Positions 12,780 through 23,299 of a stretch of 64,000 bases of DNA are shown here, in pieces. The notes under the pieces were generated by a model that was not told the origin of the DNA, searched no databases, and saw only the letters and a program-made list of their open reading frames with translations. Where the stretch lies: positions 81,265,971 through 81,329,970 of the forward strand of contig NC_089743.1 of the NCBI RefSeq assembly GCF_040412425.1, written 5' to 3'. Origin of the DNA: Macrobrachium rosenbergii. Lineage: Eukaryota > Arthropoda > Malacostraca > Decapoda > Palaemonidae. The position numbers were made by a program, and so were the translations under genes. Positions within the stretch are counted from its first letter, which is position 1. The number at the start of each line of letters is the position of its first letter.

Positions 12780-13750
12780 GTCACTACGCCAGCCACTGAC
12801 ATCGGTCCTAGGGTACTGCAGTTTTTGTAAATAGTTTCCATGTCCCACAGATAGTGCATTGCAAACACCGACTTACCAACTTGCTTCTCCAATACGTTGC
12901 TTAAAGAATGGAGGATAAGAAAAGATTGTGCTTAAAAGCTACTGATGTAGCAACTGCCCTAACTCATGAGCTTTCATTCTCATGACTTTCAAGTCATTTT
13001 CCTCCACTTGGGAGTGAGATTCAATAATGAGGTTCCTCAAAAAGAAGGAAATGGCATTCTTAGATAAGGGTCTAGAGGGATTTTTGACTGAGCACCAAAT
13101 ATTAGAAAACTGCCCTTTAATTTTCTCGGTTCGGTGCAGGTAGTACCTGAGAGCTCTCACCAGGCAAACCAATTTCTTCCTCTTCCATGCCTAAAATATC
13201 AGTGAGGCTCTTAATGGTGGAGGAACGAGGCCAAGGGTGTGAAGGGTTCTCGTTCTTCGCCAAAAAACTTAATAAGAAGGAACAGACCGTGTCTCCGTTC
13301 GAAAAGCCGATCCTTCTGCTGTCAGTCGCTTGAATTTCACTAACTCTCTTCGCAGTGGCCAGCGATACTAGGAAAATAGTCTTCTTAGTTAAATCCCTCA
13401 GAGAGGAAGAGCACATGGGTTCGAAGCACTCACTTGATAACCACTTAAGCACCACATCTAGGTTCCAAGTGAAATTCTCCTCCTTTCTAGATCTGGTGGT
13501 GTTGAATGACTGAATTAGGTCTGAAATATCCTGATTAGCAGAAATGTTGAGGCCTCTGTGATGCAAAACAGAGCCGAGCATTCCTCTGTAGCCTTTTATG
13601 GTGGAAGAAGACCTTCCTAGAGAAGTCCTCAAGAAAGGAAGAAAATCCACTATTTGAGGGATAGATGTCTGAGAAGATGAAGATGAGGGGGGTGATGACT
13701 CCTTGAGGTGGTAAACAAAACCAAAGTCAGTCTGTCCCATAGATTCCACA
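12780..13750 (-). pseudogene. DIRS tyrosine recombinase (A1)
   Basis: Two overlapping minus-strand frames, 13,117-13,827 and 12,939-13,172. The N-terminal core-binding part has IVDFLPFLRTSLGRSSSTIKG. The catalytic part begins NLDVVLKWLS, LTKKTIFLVSLATAKRVSEI (first catalytic Arg present), then LVRALRYYLHR and SKNAISFFLRNLI. The second Arg box is split by a frameshift (KAHELG in one frame, RAVATSVAFKH in the other), followed by a decayed HYLWDME stretch near the expected Tyr. The 236-codon frame starts inside an out-of-frame RNase H tail, which indicates an internal deletion fusing the two regions. Confidence 0.75.
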
Positions 13751-13887
13751 GACCCCGGCAAACCAGGGATCCAAGGTCCACTCGATGGGAAGGACATATT
13801 TCTGACGGTTTGGTTCATCCGCCACAACTTATAGTTTGTCTTGAATAAGTCGAGTAACTGGGAAAACAGTAGAAGTTCTCTTGCTGT

Positions 13888-14261
13888 TTACATATATACG
13901 TTTGGACTGTGGTCTTGACTAAAAGGACTCCTACAGTCTAGGTGTGAACTAGGGTTGAGAAGCATTGAAGTCCTCAGTGAAAAGCTTTCAGCTCTCTGAC
14001 AAAGATGTGAAAGGTCCGTTCTTCTGGGGACCATGTCCCGGAAATTTCCCTGTTCCCCAAGTAGGCTCCTCAACCTAGATCCAAGGTGTCAAAAAGAAAT
14101 CTAGGTCTGGGCTCATAGGATGAAGGAACTTCCTTTCCAAGTCCATGTTCAGACAGCCACCACTGTAAGTCCGACTTTAATTTGGGGGTATGGGAAAAAA
14201 CAAAGGTGTCTGGCTGTGTTTCCCTGTCCCAGCTGGTCCTGTGTTCAAAACCTTCGAGCAT
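13888..14261 (-). pseudogene. DIRS RT/RNase H remnant (A1)
   Basis: The frame at 14,070-14,261 has LKSDLQWWLSEHGLGKEVPS and a FLFDTLDLG segment. It continues in another frame at 13,888-14,073 with GSLLGEQGNFRDMVP-like sequence, both shared with the A4 copy (DLGWGALLGDKEVSGMW). This is the connection between reverse transcriptase and RNase H. The rest of RNase H is missing or out of frame. Confidence 0.6.
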
Positions 14262-14351
14262 CTTTCACCAGAGGGAATTGAAGTCAGTCAGTCATCCAGG
14301 TAAAGACTGATGTTCGTGCCCAGAAAATGAAGTCAAATACAAGAGGAGCGA

Positions 14352-14560
14352 GTGAAGAATTAAGAGGAATTTATTTCTGGTAATAGAAATTCATTTCTCG
14401 TCATAATGTGGTTCGGATTCCACAATAAGCTGTAGGTCACGTTGCTAGGTAACCAGTTGGTTCTTAGCCACGTAAAATAAATCTAATCCTTCGGGCCAGC
14501 CCTAAGAGAGTTGTTAATCCGCTTAGTGGTCTGGTTAAACTAGGATATACTTAACAAGAG
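14352..14560 (+). mobile_element. tRNA-derived SINE, 5'-truncated, inside DIRS A1
   Basis: Shares GAGGAATTTATTT, AATAAGCTGTAGGTC, GTTGCTAGGTAACCA, TTGGTTCTTA and GTGGTCTGGTTAAACTA with the minus-strand copy at 18,430-18,697. Plus orientation, lacking the tRNA-like head. It interrupts the A1 coding region. Confidence 0.75.
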
Positions 14561-15576
14561 GAGCGAGGGCTTGAGAGAAGACTTGTGCCGTAAAGAGGCC
14601 TGAGCACAAATCCTCGAACTGGGAGACCGTGCCCCGTAAGATGGACCTGAGATACCCTGAGCGTCAGGTGGGGACATGGAAGGATGCGTCCTGTATATCC
14701 AAGGTTTTCATCCAATCGCCCTGGAGAATGGATGACAGGACTGTCTGGTTCGTCTCCACCTTGAACTTCGTCTTCTACTCGAACAGAAAAAGGGTGTTAT
14801 GGGCCATGCAGACTTGCTGATGACCATGCGGACTCGCAGACAACTGAGCGAACTTGCAGATCATCGTGCAGACTCGCAGACAACCGTGCTGACTGGCTGC
14901 TCACCCTGCGAACTCTTGACAGCTATGCAGACATGTGACTCACTTCTGCAGACTTGACTAAGCCAGCCACCATAAAGCCACAGAAGTTTAGGCACAGACA
15001 TAACAGTGGCCTTGTCAAAAAACCAGACTGTGACAAATCCTATACATCAGACACAATTCTCTAAACTGTGTTCTGAGGAGAGAAGTGATGTAGGCCAGGA
15101 GGTGGAAACAACAGGCTGACATATCAGTGACTTCTGTCTAGTAAAGGGGCAATTCAGAGCATTCTCTTGAGATATCAAAATAAAGAGAAAAAATCTCTAA
15201 AAGCCATCTGAATCATCGTTGTCCGCACAGGACAGAACTCAGACAATCCGAGATGTTATCTCAATAAAAACTGGAAGTCCTCCATCTTTCCAGCCAGTGC
15301 TGCTGCAGCCAAACAAGAAAGCCAGGAACTTCAAAAACCTGACAAGAACCTTGACAAGGAGGTCCAGCTCCGTCGAAGCATCAGAGGGAGGAAAGGTAAT
15401 AAAAGACACCCCATCTCACTTCCTTTATGAGAAAACCAAACTCCCAACTCCCCAAGAGGGCCCCCTTGGATGATGAAGAAAATGCCAGAGCAGGGAACTC
15501 TCTTCAATAAGCTCACAAATTGGAACACAAATGTCTTTGTCTGCAAAGGACAGGACCCCAAGACGCCAACTGTTGT

Positions 15577-15648
15577 GGAGTGGCGCTCGGGACTGAACGA
15601 GGACCCCTCGATGGGCAGTTGAATACTTTGCCACTGAACTACACTCCC
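15577..15648 (-). tRNA. tRNA-Gly(GCC)-like sequence, probably a pseudogene or SINE head
   Basis: The 72-nt minus-strand sequence begins GGGAGTGTAGTTCAGTGG. The acceptor ends GGAGTG/CACTCC pair, and box A is TAGTTCAGTGG. An anticodon loop CTGCCCA gives GCC, the anticodon stem pairs at four of five positions, and the T arm is CTCG-TTCAGTCC-CGAG. Box B (GTTCAGTCC) departs from GTTCGANTC, so a functional gene is doubtful. It lies within DIRS A1. Confidence 0.35.
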
Positions 15649-15699
15649 TTAAAAGGGGGAGTCAGCTCGCCTCGAACCATAGGCGAAGGAGAAACAGAC

Positions 15700-16930
15700 T
15701 GAAGACAGACAAAATGCTTGTGAGCAGGCTGCATGGTGCGCAGATGCAGGAGACTGATACTGAAGAGTTGGTGCCAGGGGATCAGGGACTGGCGCCAGCC
15801 AATTACACTTTCAATAGGCTGCTAGAAAACCAGAGCCAGATGTTCAATTGAGAACCGGTGCTCATGAAAGAACAACAGCGTGCTTCCAGAAAAGACAGGC
15901 GCCAAGTACTATAGTGCCGAATGCTCAGGAACTGGTGTTGGGCATTCAGGAATTGGCACCGGGCAAACAGGAACTGGCGCTGACACTGAAAAAGGTTGGC
16001 GCCTGATACCAAGACACAGAAAAATAGTCTGTGAGCAGGTGTTCGCAAGTTGGCGCCAGGAGCTTGGAAGTGAATCCAGGCATTCGGGAATTGACACCCC
16101 TCAGAAACACTGGTCTGAGAGGGTTCATGGAACTTTCTCTTCCTGCTCAGAGCCAAGTGAGGTGGCTCAACAAAAGGCCTCAGGAGAGAAGGTATCACGT
16201 CTCCAATGGAAGTCAGACCAAGGAAGAGACAAAAGGAACACAGCGAATCTGTAGGATGGCTGCGAGAAAAGGCTAGATTCCTTACTGCTTGACAGAAAGC
16301 GTAGAATGGAGACCTTCATCTGCTTGCATCTTCAGTGGCCATGACAAAACAAAAAACGTTACAGCGCTTTCCGCCTGTGCCGGAATCCTCAGAACTGGAT
16401 GATAACTAGAGGTAGAATTGCAAAACTCATGAAGCCTGGACTTTGACTAACATCTCAAAGGCCAAGAGAATCCCAGGTTCCATCCACAGGGACCGTTTCC
16501 TGGAAGCAGCTATGCTTCTTGGCAGACGGAAAAACCCGAAAATCTGTGAGAGGAGACTGATATCCAAAAGGATTCAGATCTGCCCTTAATTCTTTTGGAA
16601 AGGTCACTTTGAAGATTTATGACAAAACTACACATCCAACAAGACACCTTTCCAGTGGCTGTCTGCCGATACCTGGGAATGTCTACAGGCTCGACTGCAG
16701 GGGCAACTACCTGGGGGACCTCCTTCAAACCTCCCTTGCACTTTCAGTATGCCCATGGGAGTAAGTGGGTAAAGGCAGGAGAGCTAGTAGCAGGAGAGAA
16801 AGAGGGAAGAGTTGGCACCAGGCGTTCAGGAGCTGGCACCGGGCGCATGAGAGCAGACGCTGGGCACTCTGTAGTTGGCACCAAGTGAGCTGGAGCTGAG
16901 TGCTCGGAGCATGATTCTCAGCTATCGAGA
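15700..16930 (-). pseudogene. gag-like region of DIRS A1 with Pro-rich minisatellite
   Basis: Minus-strand frames here are dominated by short repeats rich in Pro, Val, Ile and Cys (APVPVCPVPIPECPTPVPEH). They come from a degenerate ~20-bp DNA repeat of the type GGAACTGGCGCTGAG at 15,840-16,110 and again at 16,810-16,910. Position between RT and the high ITR suggests the gag ORF. No zinc-binding motif is readable. Confidence 0.4.
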
Positions 16931-17430
16931 ACACCTCCTCTTCCTATGCTCATTCCAACCATAATAATCAGCACAACATTTCTCCTCAATACATTCCTGC
17001 CCTTACACTTCTTCAGATCTCTGCAAAATAAAGCGATAAGGTGATGATTAATCTTGGTTGCAACTTTGCTACAGTAGCAAAAAATTTATAACCTTGAATC
17101 AGACATAATAATTAAAAAACCAGAAAAAAATGATCCTGAAAGCTTTCAAACTTGACGGCTACTCAAAATAAGCGATAATACTTCACTGAAATCCAGTTAT
17201 ACAACTGAAAAACAATGAACAAGCTGCTGCAAACACCTGATGTCTACATCAAGCTCGCAGAAACAAAATGTGGTTGTCTGCTAAGTCGTTCCTAGTATTC
17301 CCATTAGTGGGCGGGACTGGTCACCTACACTAAACAATTGAATCGCTACTGCAAATTTTGAATTTAACCTGCTGCGCAAGTTTGAAACTATAGCTAAGTA
17401 ATTACTTGGTAAGTTACTTATATAAAATCT

Positions 17431-18429
17431 CTTAATACTACTAGTCATGATGAAATGCATCCCAACATTAAAAGGAGCAAGAGCCACAGTGTGGTGCAAT
17501 TTTGGAGCATATGACCTGACTTCTCTTTGCTTTAAAATTCTGACTTTGGGGGTAAGTTTTGATGTCTTCAATGTTAATTTTTATTCAGAGACAATCTCAT
17601 GAAGTACTGTTATTTTGTCAATATGTTGTTTATCATACTTAGTTGACACCACATTTCTACACTCACGTCTCAGAACAATTTTACGTTATAAACTTTATTA
17701 ATAATAATAAGAACATCTCTCTCAAACAAAACGGTCATATCTTTTGATTGGAACCTTAATCTTTTTATTATTGTGGATTTCATCATGTGATCAGTTTTCA
17801 ATTTTATACAGGATAAATTTTTACTTTTCATTTTAATAAAGAATAAATTTTTACTCCTGAAAAGTGAATCAAAGCATATTAGGACTGGATGTGTTTTGTG
17901 TTTTTCCTTTTCTTTTAACACTGGATTGAGCATATCTCATCAGGCTTCTTTGTGACCTGATTCACTCAAAATATCTTTAAAGTATCTATGTTCCCACAAT
18001 AGTAGTTAATATTAAGTTAAAGGATTACTTGCTCCAAGACTAAAACATCACTAAAATTTATGTAGGTAATTCCTCATACCTGTCAAGAACTGAGAGATGG
18101 ATAAACCTTTCCCTTACACCAAGATTTACACAATAACCTGACAGCCATAGTAACAGTCTCTGAGATCAGACCTAGCACTTAGAGCACTTTGCCCAAGACT
18201 TTCATCTCACTTGATCACGTCAATTATTCACATTCTACAGGCAATCAAAACCCTATTCATGCACGGATAGGCTGATAGACTGAGGGGTAAAATGGAGAGA
18301 GAGGAAAAAACAAAAAAAACTGCACCTAATTATGTCAGGGAAATCTGGGATGTGACTGAAGTAGCATCTGATAACACAAGACAATAATAGCATCTGATAA
18401 CACAAGACAATAGGAGTGATAGTCATAAG
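17431..18429. other. Intron sequence, no feature seen
   Basis: AT-rich intron 5 sequence between DIRS A1 and the SINE. It includes a perfect 23-bp tandem pair near 18,364-18,410. No coding or structured element recognised. Confidence 0.5.
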
Positions 18430-18697
18430 TATACCTTAGTTTAACCAGACCACTGAGCTGATTAACAGCCTCCTACCGCTGGCCCGGCGATTAGACTTAT
18501 TTTACGGGTTAAGAACCAATTGGTTACCTAGCAACGGACCTACAGCTTATTGTGAATCCGGAACCACATTATACCATGAAATGAATTTCTATCACCTGAA
18601 ATAAATTCCTCTAATTCTTCATTGGTCGGCCGGAGAATCAAACGCGGGCCTAGGAGAGTGCTAGCTGAGTACGATATTGACCCATCCAATGAGGAAC
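18430..18697 (-). mobile_element. tRNA-derived SINE, near full length
   Basis: On the minus strand it starts with a tRNA-like head containing box B-like GTTTGATTCTC. It continues into the body shared with 14,352-14,560 and ends with GGTCTGGTTAAACTAAGGTA. I recall this body as very common in decapod genomes, which helps identify the host group. Confidence 0.75.
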
Positions 18698-19003
18698 TAA
18701 AAATAAATTCCTAAAACAATATACTAGAATTCTGATCCACCAGGCCATATTTTTCTTTCCTATTTATGTAGTTTCTACAATGAAGTCTGGAATATTCTTT
18801 GATTTTTTACTATTATACAGATGGTCCATAATATTGAAAATTAACTTTGGTACTTTATCTTAAAAGCATATTCCTGTACAAAATAGCAGAATTAACTATA
18901 CAAGACTAATTTGCTATCTACCGTGCTGGTATTCCACAAGATTAAATAAAAAAAAAATTAAAACTACAGTGCAGTACAGTACTGCTAGAGCAATAAAACA
19001 TAC

Positions 19004-19225
19004 CTAAAGGAAAGAGATCGGAATTATAAGCGTAATGTTTTTCCCGTAGCGTATAGACCCGTAAGAGAGACTTGGGGAGAGAGGCAGCAGTAGCGTGACT
19101 GATGGCATGTTGGGGCAGTCTCCTAGGAGGTAGGGTAACCACCCTGGGTTGGTGGGCGGCCACTGAAGGCGGGTATGTGGCTGGGGCCATGACTAGACTC
19201 CTGCTGGGGCAGCTTGATGATGGTG
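19004..19225 (-). CDS. INO80D: INO80D-like exon 5 with DLFPLG segment
   Basis: The acceptor GCATTTTAG opens at 19,225 and the donor TTAG/GTATGT closes at 19,004 (222 nt, residues 437-510). It encodes a Ser/Pro-rich start followed by a basic predicted-helical part containing LPKSLLRVYTLREKHYAYNS and then DLFPLG. In vertebrate INO80D the region before the second zinc domain has a comparable basic stretch that runs into D-L-F-P and an acidic segment. This is one of the two main reasons for the gene name. Confidence 0.7.
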
Positions 19226-19559
19226 CTAAAATGCAAGACAATCATTAGCAAGGAACTTTACACTATAGCACTTATATATGAACTTTAATGAACACAAGAG
19301 ACATAAATACAGTACTACTACTAAATAACAGCTTAAAAATAATTTTTCAGAATGAAAATTTCCAATGTAACTTTATCAGTATATAACCAAGTTTCAATTT
19401 TTTCTTACTTTACTGTACTAAACAATAAAAGTACCTGCTACTCAACAGATCTGAGCACATTAAAAGATAATTACACATACAGAAATTGAAAACCTCTATT
19501 TTTTTCTACCAGAAAGGTGAAAAACTGAACATCAATATAACACGTATTTCATTAAACTC

Positions 19560-20950
19560 AGTTTTTTACCAGTGACTCACTCTCACTCGTCAGATATGTG
19601 TTATGACATTGCATCACATACTCTATTCAAGCCTGGGTGACAGTAGCAGAAGCCTTAGGAAAAGAATACTGATGAGAGAGGTAATATCTATAAAGTTATA
19701 TCCAACTTCAAGAAACACTTTTTTTCCTCTAGTTCTAATAGTAGACAGAATGAGAGAACATGAACACAATTTGCTGCATACAAGAGTAACTGACAAATCT
19801 GTAATCATGGGCTACTCTTCCTAGGAAAGGCTCCTACCTTCACCTTAGAGGCCATTGCTACTGAGGCCCAACCTCCTATACACATTGTTCAATCCACTAG
19901 ACTGCAACAGAGATGGACATATCTTTGTAATTCCGCAAGGAGTTGTTCTGGCCAGGGCTAACAATCTGATGCTCTCCCTAGGCCATCCTTTGGTTCTCCT
20001 TGTTCACTAAATGCTGGCAAATTTGATGATAAAAGAGACATGTGACCTTAGAGAACCTCTTCAGCTTGCTCTCTTCCAGAACTCTGCTCCGTGTGTGTGT
20101 CTGACAACATGGCTCCTCATCTTTTCCCTAAAGACTGGTTTGTGAGCTCAGGGAGAAGCTCACCTCCACAGCCACAACAGCCACTATCATTAACTTGGAT
20201 GGTTTAGCCTTCTCAATTTAAGTTTGCTTGCTCAACTATCAAACCCAGGTCACACTATTAACAAGAGTACTTCATTTGGTCACGTCCATGGAATTTATAA
20301 GCTAAATTGTCAGCAATATTACTATGCCACTAAGATGAATCCTTCCTCACCAGATCAATGCCACTCTGCTTTTCAGCCAAGCAGTTTAGCCTCTGTTCAG
20401 TTTCTGAAGCTGAGGTCAGTCTCAGTTTAAGCCATCAAGTTGATGTTCCCAGAGAAGTAGTCCTGCCATTCAGAGGTTCTCTGCAATGGTTACCATCTTT
20501 CTTTCATAAATGTGGATCCTCCCTACTGTCCCAGCCGATTACCTTCAATCCTTACTCCACCAATCTTGTCAAGATAATCTTCTCCACAACAAGATAGCTT
20601 CCATGTTGTAGCAGGGTGCCATGGAGGAGATTCTTCCAAAGATGCAGAGGTCTCTTCACTTGAATGTTTGCAAAGCCCTATGACAAATGTGGGGGACACC
20701 ACTGCTAAGTCTGTTCACCATGTTGCTGCAATTCAGGCTATTAGGGACTCATGGGTTCTTATGATCAACCAATGTTTTTATAATACAACATAATTTTCAA
20801 CAAACCAATTGGTTAGAATTTTAAGTACTCTAGTTCCTTCCCATCACTATTTGAGATGGAGGTTAACACACACAAGAGACTCACTGTCTTGTGGAACAGT
20901 GGAGTGGAATGGGCAGGCAAGTATGCCTTTTCTTCTTTAAAGATCTGTAA
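19560..20950 (+). other. Unassigned repeat-like segment in intron 4
   Basis: Richer in GC than the flanks, with long broken plus-strand frames but no motif I can name. A short stretch near 20,890 (CACTGTCTTGTGGA) recurs near 51,752 downstream of the Gypsy-like remnant, so part of it may be LTR-element debris. No function can be assigned. Confidence 0.3.
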
Positions 20951-21050
20951 GTTGGTGTGACTGAGTCCACTTTACAAGAAGTAAGGCCATTTAAGCTTTA
21001 AGTTGGTGTGACTGAGTCCACTTTACAAGAAGTAAGGCCATTTAAGCTTA
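20949..21050. repeat. 51-bp perfect tandem duplication
   Basis: The unit starting AAGTTGGTGTGACTGAGTCC at 20,949 is repeated from 21,000. Confidence 0.9.
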
Positions 21051-21406
21051 ATGTGTTCAAAGAAAAACTAATTTTATTGTAACAGAAAAAGATCTTTCTA
21101 CATATTCTTTGTACATGAATGCATAAACAAAGAGGTGGCAGTATCACACAATCATCTGGCTAAGATGCTTTTATTTATTATTATTATTATCATAATTATT
21201 ATTATTATTATTTAAAGAAACTGCTGCATCAGCTGCACTGATCTTGAACAGAGTCTTCTTTATTTTCCTTTTAACAGTTTTCTATCTGTTACTACAACTG
21301 GCGAGTTAACACACCAATGTGATTCATCAGGAGGAGTTAAATTCCAGGGGTAAGTAAGTCAAATATGGTGAGCATAGTCTGTAGAATTATTTATGTACTT
21401 ATATAT

Positions 21407-21652
21407 AGGCAGTCCTTGGTTATCGGCAGGGGTTCTGTTCCCGACAGCGTCACGATAACCGAAAATCGGTGATAATAGCGCCGATCCCTGGTTATCTGCA
21501 CTGACATCCGGTTATCGGCGTCCAATAAGTGGGGATCAGCGCTAATAACTAGGGATCAGCGCCAATAACTAGAGATCGGTTCAAAAATCCGGTTATTGTT
21601 GTCACTATACAAGCGCCGTAAAACCGGACTGCCAATAACCAGGGACTGCCTG
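21407..21652. mobile_element. Short MITE, TA-flanked (copy 1)
   Basis: Termini are inverted: GGCAGTCCTTGGTTATCGG and ATAACCAGGGACTGCCTG beside TA. It is filled with repeats of GGTTATCGGC-type and GGGATCAGCG words. Related copies are at 26,638-26,932, 31,421-31,664 and 45,353-45,635. Confidence 0.75.
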
Positions 21653-22347
21653 TATAAGGATAAATATATGTCGATTCTGGTTAAAATTCAAAATCTTGAA
21701 GTGTCCAATGTTTCTCCCTGATTCATCCGAGTATGATCACGGCAGTGGGTCAGTGTGGACTGGTGATGCTAGAGGGATCTCTATAAATAGTTGTAGGTCA
21801 GCAGGGGGTTTTCTCATGCTGATTTGTCATTGGTTGATGGAGCATAGCAGCCTCCTATTGGCTGGAGAAAGTCCCTTTCGCCGCAACAGTGCCGAAAAGG
21901 ACTTGGGAAAACTTTCTCCAGCCAATAGAAGCTGCTGTGCGCACCAACCAACAACAAATCAGCATGAGAAAACCCCTGCTGACCTACGACTATTTATGGA
22001 GTAGATCCCTCTAGCATCACCAGTCTACTCCGACCCACTGACATGTTCATACTCGGATGAATCTGGGAGAAATGTTTACCACTTCAAGATTTCGACTTGT
22101 CAACAGAATCGACATATATTTATCCTTATGTATAAATAAACAAATAATTCTACGGACTATGCCTACCATATTTGACTTACTTATCCCTGGAATTTAACAC
22201 CTGATGAATCACACTGGTGCGTTACTCGCCAGTTGTAGTAACAGAGAGAAAACTTATAAGGAAAATAGAGAAGACTCTATACAAGATCAATGCAGCTGAT
22301 GCAGCAATTTCTTTCAATTGCACTTGCCTGAAAGATGGACTATTATC

Positions 22348-22349
22348 AA

Positions 22350-22400
<51 letters not shown>
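22348..22400. repeat. (ATT)n microsatellite
   Basis: Uninterrupted ATT repeats. All six-frame ORFs here (poly-Ile, poly-Asn, poly-Leu) are artefacts. Confidence 0.95.
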
Positions 22401-22519
22401 TGAAACAAGAAGATCCTGTAACGAGGCTATAATATCGAGAATTAAAAGCGACAGTAGTGTTCAAAATATTTATGCACAAAGTTTTAACTTTGTTCATACA
22501 TATTTTAAACAATACTGTG

Positions 22520-22740
22520 ACTTTTGATTCTCATTATTATTATTATTATTATATTATTAATATTCAAAGGATGATCCCTATTCTTATGGAACAAGCCCAC
22601 AGGGGCCACTGACCTGAAATTCAAGCTTCCAAAGAATATGGTGTTCATTAGGAAGAAGTAACAGGAGGCAAAGAGAAATACAAAGGAAGAGATCGTTTAT
22701 TAAAAAAGAAAAAATAATAAATACTTGATTAAAATTTATT
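22520..22740 (-). mobile_element. LINE copy 1, 3'UTR end split off by DIRS-B
   Basis: Shares TGGAACAAGCCCA, AATTCAAGCTTCCAAAGAATATG and surrounding sequence with the 3'UTR of LINE copy 2 at 37,145-37,340. It ends in a TAA/ATT-type tail at 22,531-22,560. It continues on the far side of DIRS-B at about 32,850. Confidence 0.7.
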
Positions 22741-22930
22741 TATCAAATACTTACCTCTCCACTATATAGCTTTTACTTCCACACCAGTGGTAGTTCGATA
22801 GACTGAACAAAAAACGAGAACAGTCGGTTTTCAAAGAATATCCGTCTTCTATCCATCTACCTCCCCAACCACCCACCAGGGGACTGATAGGTACAAACAC
22901 TTGTAGTCAACCAGTCTACTTCTGTCCACT
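22741..22930. repeat. DIRS-B low-side ITR
   Basis: Inverted match to 25,165-25,342, including CTTTTACTTCCA and CCATCTAC-CCCC blocks. Confidence 0.75.
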
Positions 22931-23299
22931 TTGAATGTGGGGTGGTCGGGAGGGCAATTTATATAACAGAGGATAGTATTTAAAAAATGGGAGGCTGGAA
23001 GGGCAATTTATATAATGGAGAGGTTGGAGGGTTAAGTATTTAAAAAACAAATCTTAAATTATTTATATTTTTTAAATGAACCTTACCTCTCCTTTATATA
23101 ACTGATTCCCACATTTGGAAAAGGAGGTGGGCAAAGTGGAAATTAGCCAACCCTTTAAAGTCAACTTAGTAACAAAATATTTTGTACTAAACAAGTGCTT
23201 GTTTTAACCAGTGAATTCAATACACAGGCTATTAATGCGGCCTTAGGAGGATTGTCACTCAGGTACGAAACCTTCATCACAAAGATAACTGAGGTCTCT

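Larger units (their letters stand above)
11757..17430 (-). mobile_element. DIRS-like retrotransposon A1, degenerate
   Basis: Low ITR about 11,757-11,911 and high ITR about 17,283-17,430 are inverted copies. Both contain the GTAATTACTTGGTAAG-type motif and a GTAGGTGACxAG...CCC block. The ICR is at 12,168-12,290: complement of the low end, then complement of the high end. Coding sense is minus: Pro-rich gag-like region 15.7-16.9 kb, RT/RNase H remnant about 13.9-14.3 kb, recombinase 12.8-13.75 kb. A SINE interrupts it at 14.35-14.56 kb and a tRNA-Gly-like sequence lies at 15.58-15.65 kb. The ITR-ICR spacer contains a segment copied from the gag region. Not autonomous. Confidence 0.75.
21171..22400. 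mobile_element. Long palindromic (foldback-type) element
   Basis: Two inverted arms of roughly 420 bp meet near 21,890. Matching blocks include CTGGTGATGCTAGAGGGATC with its complement, TATTGGCTGGAGAAAGT with ACTTTCTCCAGCCAATA, and ACTACAACTGGCGAGT with its complement near 22,230. (ATT)n tracts border both ends. The left arm alone carries a 246-bp MITE at 21,407-21,652. The inner arms include a CCAATAG/CTATTGG block. No coding sequence. The plus-strand ORFs here are arm sequence. Confidence 0.8.

Noticed and set aside
15880..16276. Plus-strand ORFs in the A1 gag-like region
   Set aside because: Shadows of the minus-strand repeat array, with no domain content.
22217..22527. ORFs with long Leu, Ile or Asn runs
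   Set aside because: Translations of the (ATT)n microsatellite.
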